From Enemella evansiae (GTDB lineage: Bacteria > Actinomycetota > Actinomycetes > Propionibacteriales > Propionibacteriaceae): DNA of 64,000 nt. Each line of letters starts with the position of its first letter. Position 1 is the first letter of the stretch. The notes beneath the pieces were generated by a model. The model was not told the DNA's origin. It was given only the letters and a program-made list of their open reading frames with translations, and ran no database searches. Positions 57,501-64,000 of the stretch are shown piece after piece. Position numbers and translations under genes: made by a program. Location: positions 743,248 through 807,247 of the forward strand of contig NZ_NMVP01000001.1 in NCBI RefSeq assembly GCF_002250705.1, given 5' to 3'.

Positions 57501-60500
57501 TTGGTCAACCGTCCGCGCTGCATGATCCCGCTGCGCTGCGCGGCCTCGTATTCGGCCTGCAGCGACTCGCAGTCGGCGAGGGCCGCGGCCCGGGTGAACG
57601 GAACCTGTGCGGGATCCCAGCGCTGCCGGAATGACTGCAGGTCGGCGACCCGACGAGCAAGGTCGGCGGCGGGTAGCCGGGGCTGACCGAGTTGGCCCGG
57701 GAGCACCGCGCGACGACTGGGCAGATCCGCCAGCCAGGCCTCCAGAACGGTCGCCTGATCGGGATCGAGGTCACCCACCGTGGTGGCCAGCTCCGGGGGC
57801 AGCGCCTCGGCCGCATCAGCCAGTGCCCGCGCCGCCGCCAGGATCGGGGCGGCGCGGTCGCCGTCCGGCCCGGCTGCGGGCGGGCCGATCAGGTCCCATT
57901 CCGGTGGCAGCGTCTGTCCCCTGCTGCGCAGGGCCGCGTCGGACACGGCGCCGACGATGGCATGCAGGCGGGCGGGGTCGAGGTCCAGCAGTGCCGCGGT
58001 GACGGGGATCTCGGCCGCTTGCCAGCCCTCGGCAGCCGGCAGCCGGCGCTGCAGCAGCAGACACCGCTGGTACCGCTCCCAGATGGATTGCCCCGGCTCG
58101 CCCCGATGCAGCAGCCCCGGGTAGGCGGCCAGGTGTTCGATCGATCGCCGCAGGCGGGTCCGGTTCTCCTCGAACACCACCTCGTTGCCCTTGCGTACCT
58201 GATCGATGGCCGAGCGGAGCTGCTGGCGCACCTGGGCAGCCGACTGGTCCTTGCCGTGCACGTTCAGCACCAGCGGTTCCAGCCCGATCCGCTTCAACCG
58301 GTCGTGCACGACCGTCAGCGCCGCCTGCTTCTCGGCGACGAACAGGACCGTACGCCCGGCGGCGAGCCCGTCGGCGATCATGTTGGTGATGGTCTGCGAT
58401 TTGCCGGTCCCCGGTGGTCCTTCCAGCACGAATGTGCGCCCCTGGGACGCGGCGACGACCGCTTCCAACTGGCTCCCGTCCGCGGGCACCGGCAGGTAGG
58501 CGTCCGCCTCGTCGGTCGGCAGCACCGGGCGATCCTGCACCGGATCGGAGAAGAGTTCGCCCCCGCTGTGGATCAGGTGGTCGACCACCTTCGAGGAGGT
58601 GAAGCGTTCCCAGTTCTCGCTCAGGTCGCGCCACATGTCCAGGGTGGCGAACTGCAGGATCGCCAGATGACTGCGGGCGTCGACCGCGAAATCGAGACGG
58701 TTCTCGACGAAGCTCTCGCGCAACTCCCGGAACACCCGCGGCAGGTCGATGCCCGCATCGTCGGTGGGCGGCTGTTCGAGCTGCGGCAGCGAGAGGTTGA
58801 ACTCCTGACGCAGCTTCTCGATGAGACAGTGATTCGGCTGGATCTCTGCGTTCGGCTCGAGTCGGATCTCATAGGGCCGGGTCCTGCTGCCGGTCAGCTC
58901 CACGGGCAGCAGGAACAACGGACTGCGCGCGATCTGATCGCGCCCGGCCCGCCAGGTCAACAGCCCCAGGCTGACGAAGAGCGCGGTTGCGCCGGTCTCC
59001 TCCTTCAGCGCCTTCGCGTCGCGGCGCAGCTGGACCAGTTTGCGCTCCGAACTGCCGCGCACGCTGCGGACGAAGGTGCGCCCCTCTTCACGGAACAGCC
59101 GGGACAAGGTGGCGGAGTCGAACTGGGCTGCGGAGACCAGACCGCGCTCGCGGTCGATCGCGTCCACCTGGTGATCGGGTGTCAGCCGCACGGCGGCGTT
59201 CTGCGCGAGACGGTCTTCGAGTTCGCCGAGGTCCTCCCCGGGCACCAGCAACTCCAGCCCCCGGGAGTCGGCCAGCTTGAGCAACGGGTTGCGCAGGGAC
59301 AGATCGAGCAGGTCCGAACGCCACCGCTGGACCCGGAGCGGGAATCCGCTGGCAGTCAGGTCCTTGGTGCCACCCGAGGAATGGGAACCGTCGGCGAGCG
59401 GGGTCCGGATCGCTGGCCGGGACTGTTCGACGACGACGATCGTGCGTACGCCCTCACGGTCCACCAGGGTCGGAAGCGGCCGGACCCGGCGATGTGCGGC
59501 GCTGATGTTGATCAGCCGGGTGGCGCCGGGATGATCCGCGATCGTCTGGCTGGCCCGGGTCACGGCCTCCACGAAGCCGAGCTGCGAGCCGGCCGTGGCC
59601 GCGGTCGTCTCGATCGGCACGAAGATGCCGCTGCCCACCAGGTTGCTCACCTCCTCGGTCCCGGCCAGGACCATCTCGGTGCCCAGGTCGCGACGGGTGT
59701 AGGCGACCATGGCGTGCCCGGGCACGAAGACGATGAACGGCTGGAGACCAGCCTCCTCGAGCGTCGCGGCGAACAGCACCGCCGTGTCGATGCAGGTGCC
59801 CATCAGCGATCGCACCACCACATCGGCGGTGCGGACCTTCTGCCCGTCGTGCTCGAAGTTCGCTGGTGGTTCGGCGTAGCGGATGCCCAGTTCGTGGATC
59901 GCGTCATAGATGGCGCGGGCGGTTTCATCCACCCGCTCGGGGGTGTCCTGATATCCCACCAGGGAGGGGTTGCCGGTGCGGCGCCCCAACAGATCCGATG
60001 CGGTCGACAGGATCCGGGTCACCGCCTCCGCCCGCGGGCGGACGAACGCGGCGATCAACTCGGGGACCGCCCGCGCGGCCCACTGGTCGTGCGCCAGGAT
60101 GCGGATCGGGATCGACTCCCGGACGGTCTCACCGCGATGGGTGAAGGAGAACTCGATCGAGTCCGCTCTCGCCTCGTCGACCTCGATGAAGTGATCCACC
60201 GGCAACTGCCAACTGAGCTCCGCGGGACTCGCCCACCAGCTCGACCGGCCCCGCAAGGGGCCGGCGAGCGACCATCCGGCGTCGGTTCGATCCGGCAGAC
60301 TGCCCAGGTGGGCCCGCAGGTCGCGCACCTCCAGGTCGCTGTCCTCGCCGGCGACCCGCGCCACCGCGACACCCGCCAAGGGACTGACCCGGTTGTGCAC
60401 GAGTGCGAAGTTCAGGTCCTGGCGGAAGAAGACGATGACCCTGATGTCACCGTGGGTGATGTAGCGATAGTCGAGGCCGAGGAAGCTGCCGGGGATCTGC

Positions 60501-61171
60501 TGGCCGAATCGGGTGACGAGCTCGATCAGCAGCGCATTGTCGTCCTGTTGCGGGACAGCCCCCTCGACCGTATCCGCGCGGACCTCCTCCTCGTCGGCGG
60601 GTGGTGCCGCCGGCACGGACGCCGGTTGTGCAGGGGCCGGCTGCGCAGGAGCCGGCTGCGGTGGCGCGGGCTGGACCGGCGGCGCATCGGTCGAGGGTTC
60701 GGGGGCCGGCGCCTCGACCGCGGTCGGTTGCTCGTTCAGCAATTCCCGCATCAGGTCGACATGCAGCTGCTCGAGCCGCGCACCGACCGCCTCGTCGGCG
60801 TCGACGCTGAGGGCGTACTCGTGCGCGATGCCGAGCAACCGCACCGCCTCCGCCAGCCCGAGTCGATCGGGTTCGTGCGCCGCCTTGTTCAACCCCTGGA
60901 GCAGTTCTTTGGCCCAGGCGGTCTGCTGGGGTCGGGTCGGGTATCGGAAGGTCTTCCAGTATCGGGCCTGGACCTGCAGCAGGACCCGGGGATCGCGCAT
61001 GCTGCGCCGCACCGGGGGGCGTCCGCTGACCCGATCCGATTCGGCGAACACCGCCAGCCAGGAGTCGATCTCACCGCCACGGGGTGCGTTGGCCGTGGTC
61101 AGCGGGGCCAGTGCCTCGGCGACGAGTGCGGCGGCGCGGTTGATCCGCTCGGCGGGGGTGAGCACGGCCAA
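54539..61171 (-). CDS. Giant DUF4011/SF1 helicase/nuclease-like/DUF3320 protein (HheA-like defence candidate)
   Basis: The protein has 2210 residues. In order: an N-terminal helical domain (1-145) with LNKAAH at 94-99 where HEPN proteins have RNxxAH; a Pro/Ala/Gln linker (147-200); a transglutaminase-like part with GTCIDTAVLFAA (C460) and PGHAMVAY (H486); DUF4011 from about 616 (WRSDLLDLSLRNPLLKL); SF1 helicase with Walker A GPPGTGKS (K924), Walker B VIFDEASQ near 1545 and VAITRARSTVIL; a Vsr/MTES_1575-like nuclease fold about 1855-1960 with weak acidic motif LVLDTREW; and C-terminal DUF3320. DUF4011-helicase-Vsr is the reported HheA anti-phage design. TTG 61171 has AAGGA 8 bases upstream. 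Confidence 0.85.
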   Translation of the reverse strand: MAVLTPAERINRAAALVAEALAPLTTANAPRGGEIDSWLAVFAESDRVSGRPPVRRSMRDPRVLLQVQARYWKTFRYPTRPQQTAWAKELLQGLNKAAHEPDRLGLAEAVRLLGIAHEYALSVDADEAVGARLEQLHVDLMRELLNEQPTAVEAPAPEPSTDAPPVQPAPPQPAPAQPAPAQPASVPAAPPADEEEVRADTVEGAVPQQDDNALLIELVTRFGQQIPGSFLGLDYRYITHGDIRVIVFFRQDLNFALVHNRVSPLAGVAVARVAGEDSDLEVRDLRAHLGSLPDRTDAGWSLAGPLRGRSSWWASPAELSWQLPVDHFIEVDEARADSIEFSFTHRGETVRESIPIRILAHDQWAARAVPELIAAFVRPRAEAVTRILSTASDLLGRRTGNPSLVGYQDTPERVDETARAIYDAIHELGIRYAEPPANFEHDGQKVRTADVVVRSLMGTCIDTAVLFAATLEEAGLQPFIVFVPGHAMVAYTRRDLGTEMVLAGTEEVSNLVGSGIFVPIETTAATAGSQLGFVEAVTRASQTIADHPGATRLINISAAHRRVRPLPTLVDREGVRTIVVVEQSRPAIRTPLADGSHSSGGTKDLTASGFPLRVQRWRSDLLDLSLRNPLLKLADSRGLELLVPGEDLGELEDRLAQNAAVRLTPDHQVDAIDRERGLVSAAQFDSATLSRLFREEGRTFVRSVRGSSERKLVQLRRDAKALKEETGATALFVSLGLLTWRAGRDQIARSPLFLLPVELTGSRTRPYEIRLEPNAEIQPNHCLIEKLRQEFNLSLPQLEQPPTDDAGIDLPRVFRELRESFVENRLDFAVDARSHLAILQFATLDMWRDLSENWERFTSSKVVDHLIHSGGELFSDPVQDRPVLPTDEADAYLPVPADGSQLEAVVAASQGRTFVLEGPPGTGKSQTITNMIADGLAAGRTVLFVAEKQAALTVVHDRLKRIGLEPLVLNVHGKDQSAAQVRQQLRSAIDQVRKGNEVVFEENRTRLRRSIEHLAAYPGLLHRGEPGQSIWERYQRCLLLQRRLPAAEGWQAAEIPVTAALLDLDPARLHAIVGAVSDAALRSRGQTLPPEWDLIGPPAAGPDGDRAAPILAAARALADAAEALPPELATTVGDLDPDQATVLEAWLADLPSRRAVLPGQLGQPRLPAADLARRVADLQSFRQRWDPAQVPFTRAAALADCESLQAEYEAAQRSGIMQRGRLTKLALGKIASYAEPAHEAAVRADPLRFLASLRMYRQEHQELGRRLSAGIPQLAGKDLRANEALQILGAMLTTEREYEQHAELTRHLVARLPDVAPRLDALVQRDPDGAEAGRPGASLRAFDEAWSRLRQVANSTERSLTAWLAGQRLLQRISQCAQHWRSDSASDQTVADFRRRLEFGDALQTLTEYGLAPVADQIRRGPAAALTDAIELAVERRRLADQLRAEDLDVFDSATRASQVGDYVRVAKELKRQTWSELPARLLQRRNAGAVSVGLRKEIDRKRGGSIRRLFDAHGGEILGLTPVVLMSPASVARFLPADGIRFDTVIFDEASQVRVADSVGALGRADAAIIVGDSKQMPPTNMFRQSTTDSDEDPPATIGTAVAGEGAGQLEAMSPDQESILSEAVGSGLEQKWLSWHYRSQHEQLISFSNMKYYNGQLQVFPGPPEHRPELGIRAEFVGGVFDRGATRTNRAEADRIVADIGSRLANQPEVSIGVVTFNTQQRDLILDLLEQSEDPLIRQALEREQEPLFVKNLENVQGDERDAILFSIAFSRNPETGVLSHNFGPLNNVGGERRFNVAITRARSTVILYTSIRSTDIDLAKTRAEGLQHLKEYLAYAEGTAHAALGGTQQFDAEDLYREELATALRSCGLEVISDVGTSRFRVDLAVRASAEHGWLALVLDTREWAGRAITADRESLPGEILQGVMGWRDTVQVLLPAWIQDPAAVLAMVVERAESLRPEPVAATPPREQVPEPLAAEPTAARAPADTDDLALVPRIDEIDPLAPIRGQAVTEQPAVPATVDRTRAHPFVAADTGVVGEPAVLDDLGDAEQRALVAAQLTEVIETEGPVEAVRAAKIVAGRFGHGRIRLNRVGEILRCATTDPQWHPEFGRFFWPAGLSGDSYRGYRPRTSTIPIDELNHVEIANAMTDILGTQGPMNQDTVLRETMATFGYARMGPQIRARLTAVLRWALAEGRIQSAGNGLLEPGT

Positions 61172-61298
61172 GGTGCTGGTCCTTCGAACAGGAGCGAAGA
61201 CTCCTCAGGCCCCGCTCGATCCAATCTCGAGTTCACCCTATCGGCAGCGACCGACATCCGTCGCGACGATCTCGGTCACCTCGGGCACGGGGATCGCG

Positions 61299-61431
61299 GG
61301 GTTTCGACTCGCTCGTACCTCGCTCGCTCAACCGCCGTACAACGGACCGCACTCATCTCGCCACGGGCGCGGGGCGCCCTACTCGATGAGCGGGGTTCGA
61401 TGCGGGCGCGGGGCGCCCTACTCGATGAGCG
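61299..61431. repeat. Repeat cluster upstream of the helicase gene
   Basis: GGTTTCGACTCGCTCG followed by TACCTCGCTCGCTCAACC (61300-61333) matches the nrdE-nrdF repeat type. A partial hairpin-family copy follows from about 61352 (CTCATCTCG). The 29-bp segment ending CCCTACTCGATGAGCG occurs twice, at 61364-61392 and 61403-61431. The last copy ends 6 bases from the yebC stop. The rest of 61172-61298 shows no gene. Confidence 0.88.
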
Positions 61432-61437
61432 TTGAGA

Positions 61438-62187
61438 TCAGGACTCGTCGGCGGGGGGCTCGTAGTTGGCGTACACGTTCTGCACGTCATCGGAGTCGTC
61501 GAGGGCGTCGATGATCCGCTCGATCTTCTCGGCGGTCTCGGCGTCCACCGGGTTGTCGTAGTCGGGGACCATCTGGACCTCGGCCGACTCGTAGTCCAGC
61601 CCGGCGGCCTGGACGGCCTTGCGGACCTCGACGACATCGTTCGGCTCCGAAGTCAGCGTGAAGCCCGGGCCCTGGTCGGCGACGTCCTCGACACCGGCCT
61701 CCAGGGTCGCCTCGAGCAGCGCGTCCTCGGTGACGACCTTGCCGTCCTGGTCCTTGGCGACCTCGACGACACCCTTGCGCTGGTAGAGCCGCGAGACCGA
61801 CCCGGCATCGGCCATCGAGCCGCCGTTGCGGGTCACCGCGACCCGGACGTCGGAGGCGGACCGGTTCCGGTTGTCGGTCAGGCACTCGATCAGCAGGCCG
61901 ACACCACCGGGGGCCATCGCCTCGTACCACAGCGTCTCGTACTGGGCGCCGCCCGCCTCGGCGCCGGAACCGCGCTTGACGGCGCGGTCGATGTTGTCAT
62001 TGGGGACCGAGGACTTCTTCGCCTTCTGGATCGCGTCATAGAGCGTCGGGTTGCCGGCGGGGTCACCGCCACCGAGCCGCGCCGCGACCTCGATGTTCTT
62101 GATCAGCTTGGCGAAGAGCTTGCCGCGCTTGGCGTCGATGACGGCCTTCTTGTGCTTGGTGGTCGCCCACTTGGAATGACCGCTCAT
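61438..62187 (-). CDS. yebC: YebC/PmpR-family regulatory or translation factor
   Basis: This 249-residue protein starts [20 protein letters not shown] and has the conserved [24 protein letters not shown] and [15 protein letters not shown] motifs, then [20 protein letters not shown]. The YebC family was annotated as transcription factors and has more recently been implicated in proline-rich translation. ATG 62187 overlaps the stop of the GNAT gene. In most actinobacteria yebC directly precedes ruvC; here the helicase gene intervenes. Confidence 0.96.
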   Translation of the reverse strand: MSGHSKWATTKHKKAVIDAKRGKLFAKLIKNIEVAARLGGGDPAGNPTLYDAIQKAKKSSVPNDNIDRAVKRGSGAEAGGAQYETLWYEAMAPGGVGLLIECLTDNRNRSASDVRVAVTRNGGSMADAGSVSRLYQRKGVVEVAKDQDGKVVTEDALLEATLEAGVEDVADQGPGFTLTSEPNDVVEVRKAVQAAGLDYESAEVQMVPDYDNPVDAETAEKIERIIDALDDSDDVQNVYANYEPPADES

Positions 62188-63215
62188 CGGCCCGATCCTT
62201 TCTGCCTGCTGTCCCTCATGTCATCGCGCTCGAAGTCCTCGGGTGCGATGCACTCGTACTGGATGATGGTGTCGGTGGCCTCGTACCCGATCGAACGGTA
62301 CAGCTCCACCCCGCCGCCGTTGTGCGAGTCCACGCCCAGCCCGCCGCCGTCCAGGCCGGCGGTGCGGAACGAGTCCAGCGAGCGCGCCAGCAGGATACGG
62401 GCCAGGCCGAGTCCCCGCCAGCCGGGGCGTACGCCGAGGTGATCGGTCCAGCCCTCGAGGTCGTCCTCACCGTAGCTGGCGTTCAGCGCGTAGCCGACCA
62501 CCTGGTCGTCGTCATCGAGCGCCACCCAGGACCACTCGGGCCGGGACTGGCTGCGGGCCAGCGACTCCGCCCAGGCGATCTCGTCGATCGGCTCGGACCC
62601 CCACACCGAGCCGAAGGCCTCGTTGTGGCAGACCCGGGTGGACTCGGCGTACTCGGCCGCGAAGGGCATCACCCGCACCCCGCGCAGGCCCAGGGTGAGG
62701 GCCCGGTCGAGCCGGTCCCCCATCTCGGCGAACGAACAGTGCATGTCGATGAACCAGCGCACCTCACGCATCCCGGAGTGCAGATAGAGCCCGCGTTTGC
62801 CGGAGAGCTTCTCATCGACCTGCGCGATCATCGTCAGCGGCCGGTTCGGATGCTCCAGCTGCCACCAGTCCCAGGCGGCCTCGCGCTGCCAGGCGAACAT
62901 CTTGCGGCCGATCTTCTGGTGCCGGTACGCCGGATGCACCTCGCCGATCAACCGGACCCGATCCCCGGGGTAGTCGATGAAGTTGTGCCAGGCCAGCGCC
63001 ACGATCGAATCCTGGTCGCGGCCGACGAAGATCGTCTCCTTCACCGCCGCACCGGCGCGGGTGAAGGCATCCTCCAGGTCCTCGACCGACCAGCGTTCGG
63101 CCGGCTCGTCGAAGTAGTAGATCGCGGTCAGCAATCCGTGGATCGACTCGATGTCGTCGAAGGTTGCGGGGGTCCAGGTCAGCGGAGTCAGGTCGTCCAG
63201 TGGATGCGCCATCAT
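62184..63215 (-). CDS. Double-domain GNAT acetyltransferase
   Basis: The protein has 343 residues. Two GNAT folds are visible: residues 8-150 ([16 protein letters not shown] as acetyl-CoA loop) and about 185-325 ([20 protein letters not shown] with the Q/RxxGxG/A-type loop, then [17 protein letters not shown]). The layout resembles MshD-like or other tandem GNAT proteins; the substrate is unknown. ATG 63215 and 63212 are adjacent; GGAGG at 63219-63223 is 6 bases from the second. It is coupled to yebC by ATGA. Confidence 0.88.
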   Translation of the reverse strand: MMAHPLDDLTPLTWTPATFDDIESIHGLLTAIYYFDEPAERWSVEDLEDAFTRAGAAVKETIFVGRDQDSIVALAWHNFIDYPGDRVRLIGEVHPAYRHQKIGRKMFAWQREAAWDWWQLEHPNRPLTMIAQVDEKLSGKRGLYLHSGMREVRWFIDMHCSFAEMGDRLDRALTLGLRGVRVMPFAAEYAESTRVCHNEAFGSVWGSEPIDEIAWAESLARSQSRPEWSWVALDDDDQVVGYALNASYGEDDLEGWTDHLGVRPGWRGLGLARILLARSLDSFRTAGLDGGGLGVDSHNGGGVELYRSIGYEATDTIIQYECIAPEDFERDDMRDSRQKGSGR

Positions 63216-63336
63216 CCCCCTCCGCCGTCTCCCATGCGCTCGTGATGCCCTTGTGGGCACAAGGAGACACTCTATCGTCATCGAGGGGCTACCCAGCGGG
63301 ACGATCGTCCAACCTCGACCCCCCGGTCACGGGCCT

Positions 63337-64000
63337 TCACCGCCAGATGCGGGGCGCATCCTTCATGCCGCCGCGGCGGGCGGGCGCGGTCTGTGCCCAG
63401 GTCTGCCGCCAGCCGTGCGGCTGTTCGGCCGGTACCGGGTCGCTGCGCCGCTGCACCTGCCACCAGGTCTCGGCATCCTCGGTGAGCAGCGCCTGCACCG
63501 CGGCGCGCTGTTCGGCGGCCCCGGTCAGCCCGGCACCGGTGAGCGGGTCACCGAGGCGTACGCCGACCCGGGCGCGGCCGTCGACACCGCGCCGTTCCCG
63601 ACCGCCGGCGCTGAGCGCACCACGGATCCCGACGGGTACCACCTGGGCGCCGCTGCGGGTCGCCAGCCGGACCGCGTCGTCACCGAACTCCCCGAGCCCG
63701 CCGTCGGCGCTCGGCGGGCCCTCGGGGAAGACCAGCACGGTGCCGCCGTCCCGCAGCCGCTGCGCGAGCCGGTCGAACCGACCCGCCGGGATCGGGGCCG
63801 CGACCACACTGGTCCGCACCCGGCGGGCCCACGGCAGCCGGGCCAGCACCAACCGGGCGGCGGCCGCGGTGGGATGGTTCGCGACCAGCAGCACGCCACC
63901 GCTCGGCAACTGCGCGGGATCGCCGCCCTCGGCGCGCAACCCGCGCGGGTTGGTCAGGCTGCCGACCGCCTGCACCACCGCGGCCGGGGTGGGCAGCGGT
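63337..64000 (-). CDS. Acyltransferase-like protein (PlsC/LPLAT), 5' end cut by window edge
   Basis: The frame is open to the right edge (about 221 residues visible). LLVANHPTAAAARLV, FDRLAQRLRDGGTVLVFPEG and GAQVVPVGIRG follow the lysophosphatidate acyltransferase pattern. The NHx4D catalytic dyad has Ala in place of Asp (NHPTAAAA), so activity is doubtful or the family is a diverged one. GTG at 63978 is a possible internal start, but upstream codons (LPTPAA) look coding. It is separated from the GNAT gene by 121 bases. Confidence 0.72.
   Translation of the reverse strand, partial: PLPTPAAVVQAVGSLTNPRGLRAEGGDPAQLPSGGVLLVANHPTAAAARLVLARLPWARRVRTSVVAAPIPAGRFDRLAQRLRDGGTVLVFPEGPPSADGGLGEFGDDAVRLATRSGAQVVPVGIRGALSAGGRERRGVDGRARVGVRLGDPLTGAGLTGAAEQRAAVQALLTEDAETWWQVQRRSDPVPAEQPHGWRQTWAQTAPARRGGMKDAPRIWR

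Noticed and set aside
54074..57634. 1186-residue plus-strand reading frame opposite the helicase
   Set aside because: It is the antisense shadow of the giant helicase in high-GC DNA, with Arg/Gly/Gln/His-rich composition and no domain.
61183..61199. Second LexA box (TTCGAACAGGAGCGAAG) before the helicase gene
   Set aside because: Only the left half fits; the right half matches GTTCGA at two of six positions.
61299..61431. Insertion sequence ends flanking the helicase gene
   Set aside because: The flanking repeats belong to a family also found beside nrdF, nrdH and alaS, and no transposase is present.
57692..61435. 1247-residue plus-strand reading frame
   Set aside because: It is also an antisense shadow of the helicase gene; low-complexity composition and no recognisable motif.

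Overview
The window is high-GC DNA with dense, mostly leaderless coding, GTG/TTG starts and many ATGA/GTGA stop-start overlaps. The conserved strings ruvC-ruvA-ruvB-yajC-secD-secF-apt-rel, alaS-ruvX-mltG-aroE, aroC-aroK-aroB and efp-nusB are typical of Actinomycetes. The product set suits a Propionibacteriales-like genome, but no rRNA or other marker here fixes the genus. No tRNA, rRNA, CRISPR array, transposase or phage gene was found.

Layout. 1-8.9 kb: a LURP-one-like protein (cut by the left edge), a membrane protein, a LigC-type DNA ligase, a flavoprotein divergent from an ECF41-type sigma factor, nusB-efp, and an operon of aminotransferase, trans-sulfuration enzyme and pentapeptide-repeat protein. 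8.9-12.7 kb: a four-gene siderophore ABC importer behind an IdeR/DtxR-type iron box. 12.8-15.1 kb: two tandem DsbA-like proteins and a VKOR partner for extracytoplasmic disulfide formation. 15.1-25.6 kb: SDR, aroB/K/C, MFS exporter, aroE, mltG, ruvX, alaS and a small membrane protein. 25.6-28.4 kb: an internally deleted P-loop kinase, an M23 peptidase, a small protein and rarA. 28.5-32.6 kb: class Ib ribonucleotide reductase nrdHIEF. 33-41.8 kb: a glutamate-cysteine ligase family protein, membrane proteins, PEBP, YdcF, aspS, hisS and an MBL hydrolase. 41.9-44.2 kb: a DUF349 protein, then a 29-bp-periodic palindrome array with two DnaA boxes in front of a Cys-tailed HTH regulator. 44.3-54.4 kb: rel, a K+ channel, apt, secFD-yajC and ruvBAC behind a perfect SOS box. 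54.5-61.2 kb: one 2210-residue DUF4011/helicase/nuclease-like/DUF3320 protein, the best defence candidate, inserted between ruvC and yebC. 61.4-64 kb: yebC, a double GNAT and an acyltransferase cut by the right edge.

The three most unusual items are as follows. (1) Six palindromes at an exact 29-bp period stand beside two perfect, inverted DnaA boxes upstream of the regulator. (2) The giant helicase resembles the single-gene HheA (DUF4011-helicase-Vsr) defence architecture. (3) A dispersed family of hairpin repeats has conserved ends and loop but covarying stems, and copies repeatedly abut stop codons. Four convergent gene pairs also overlap at their 3' ends.
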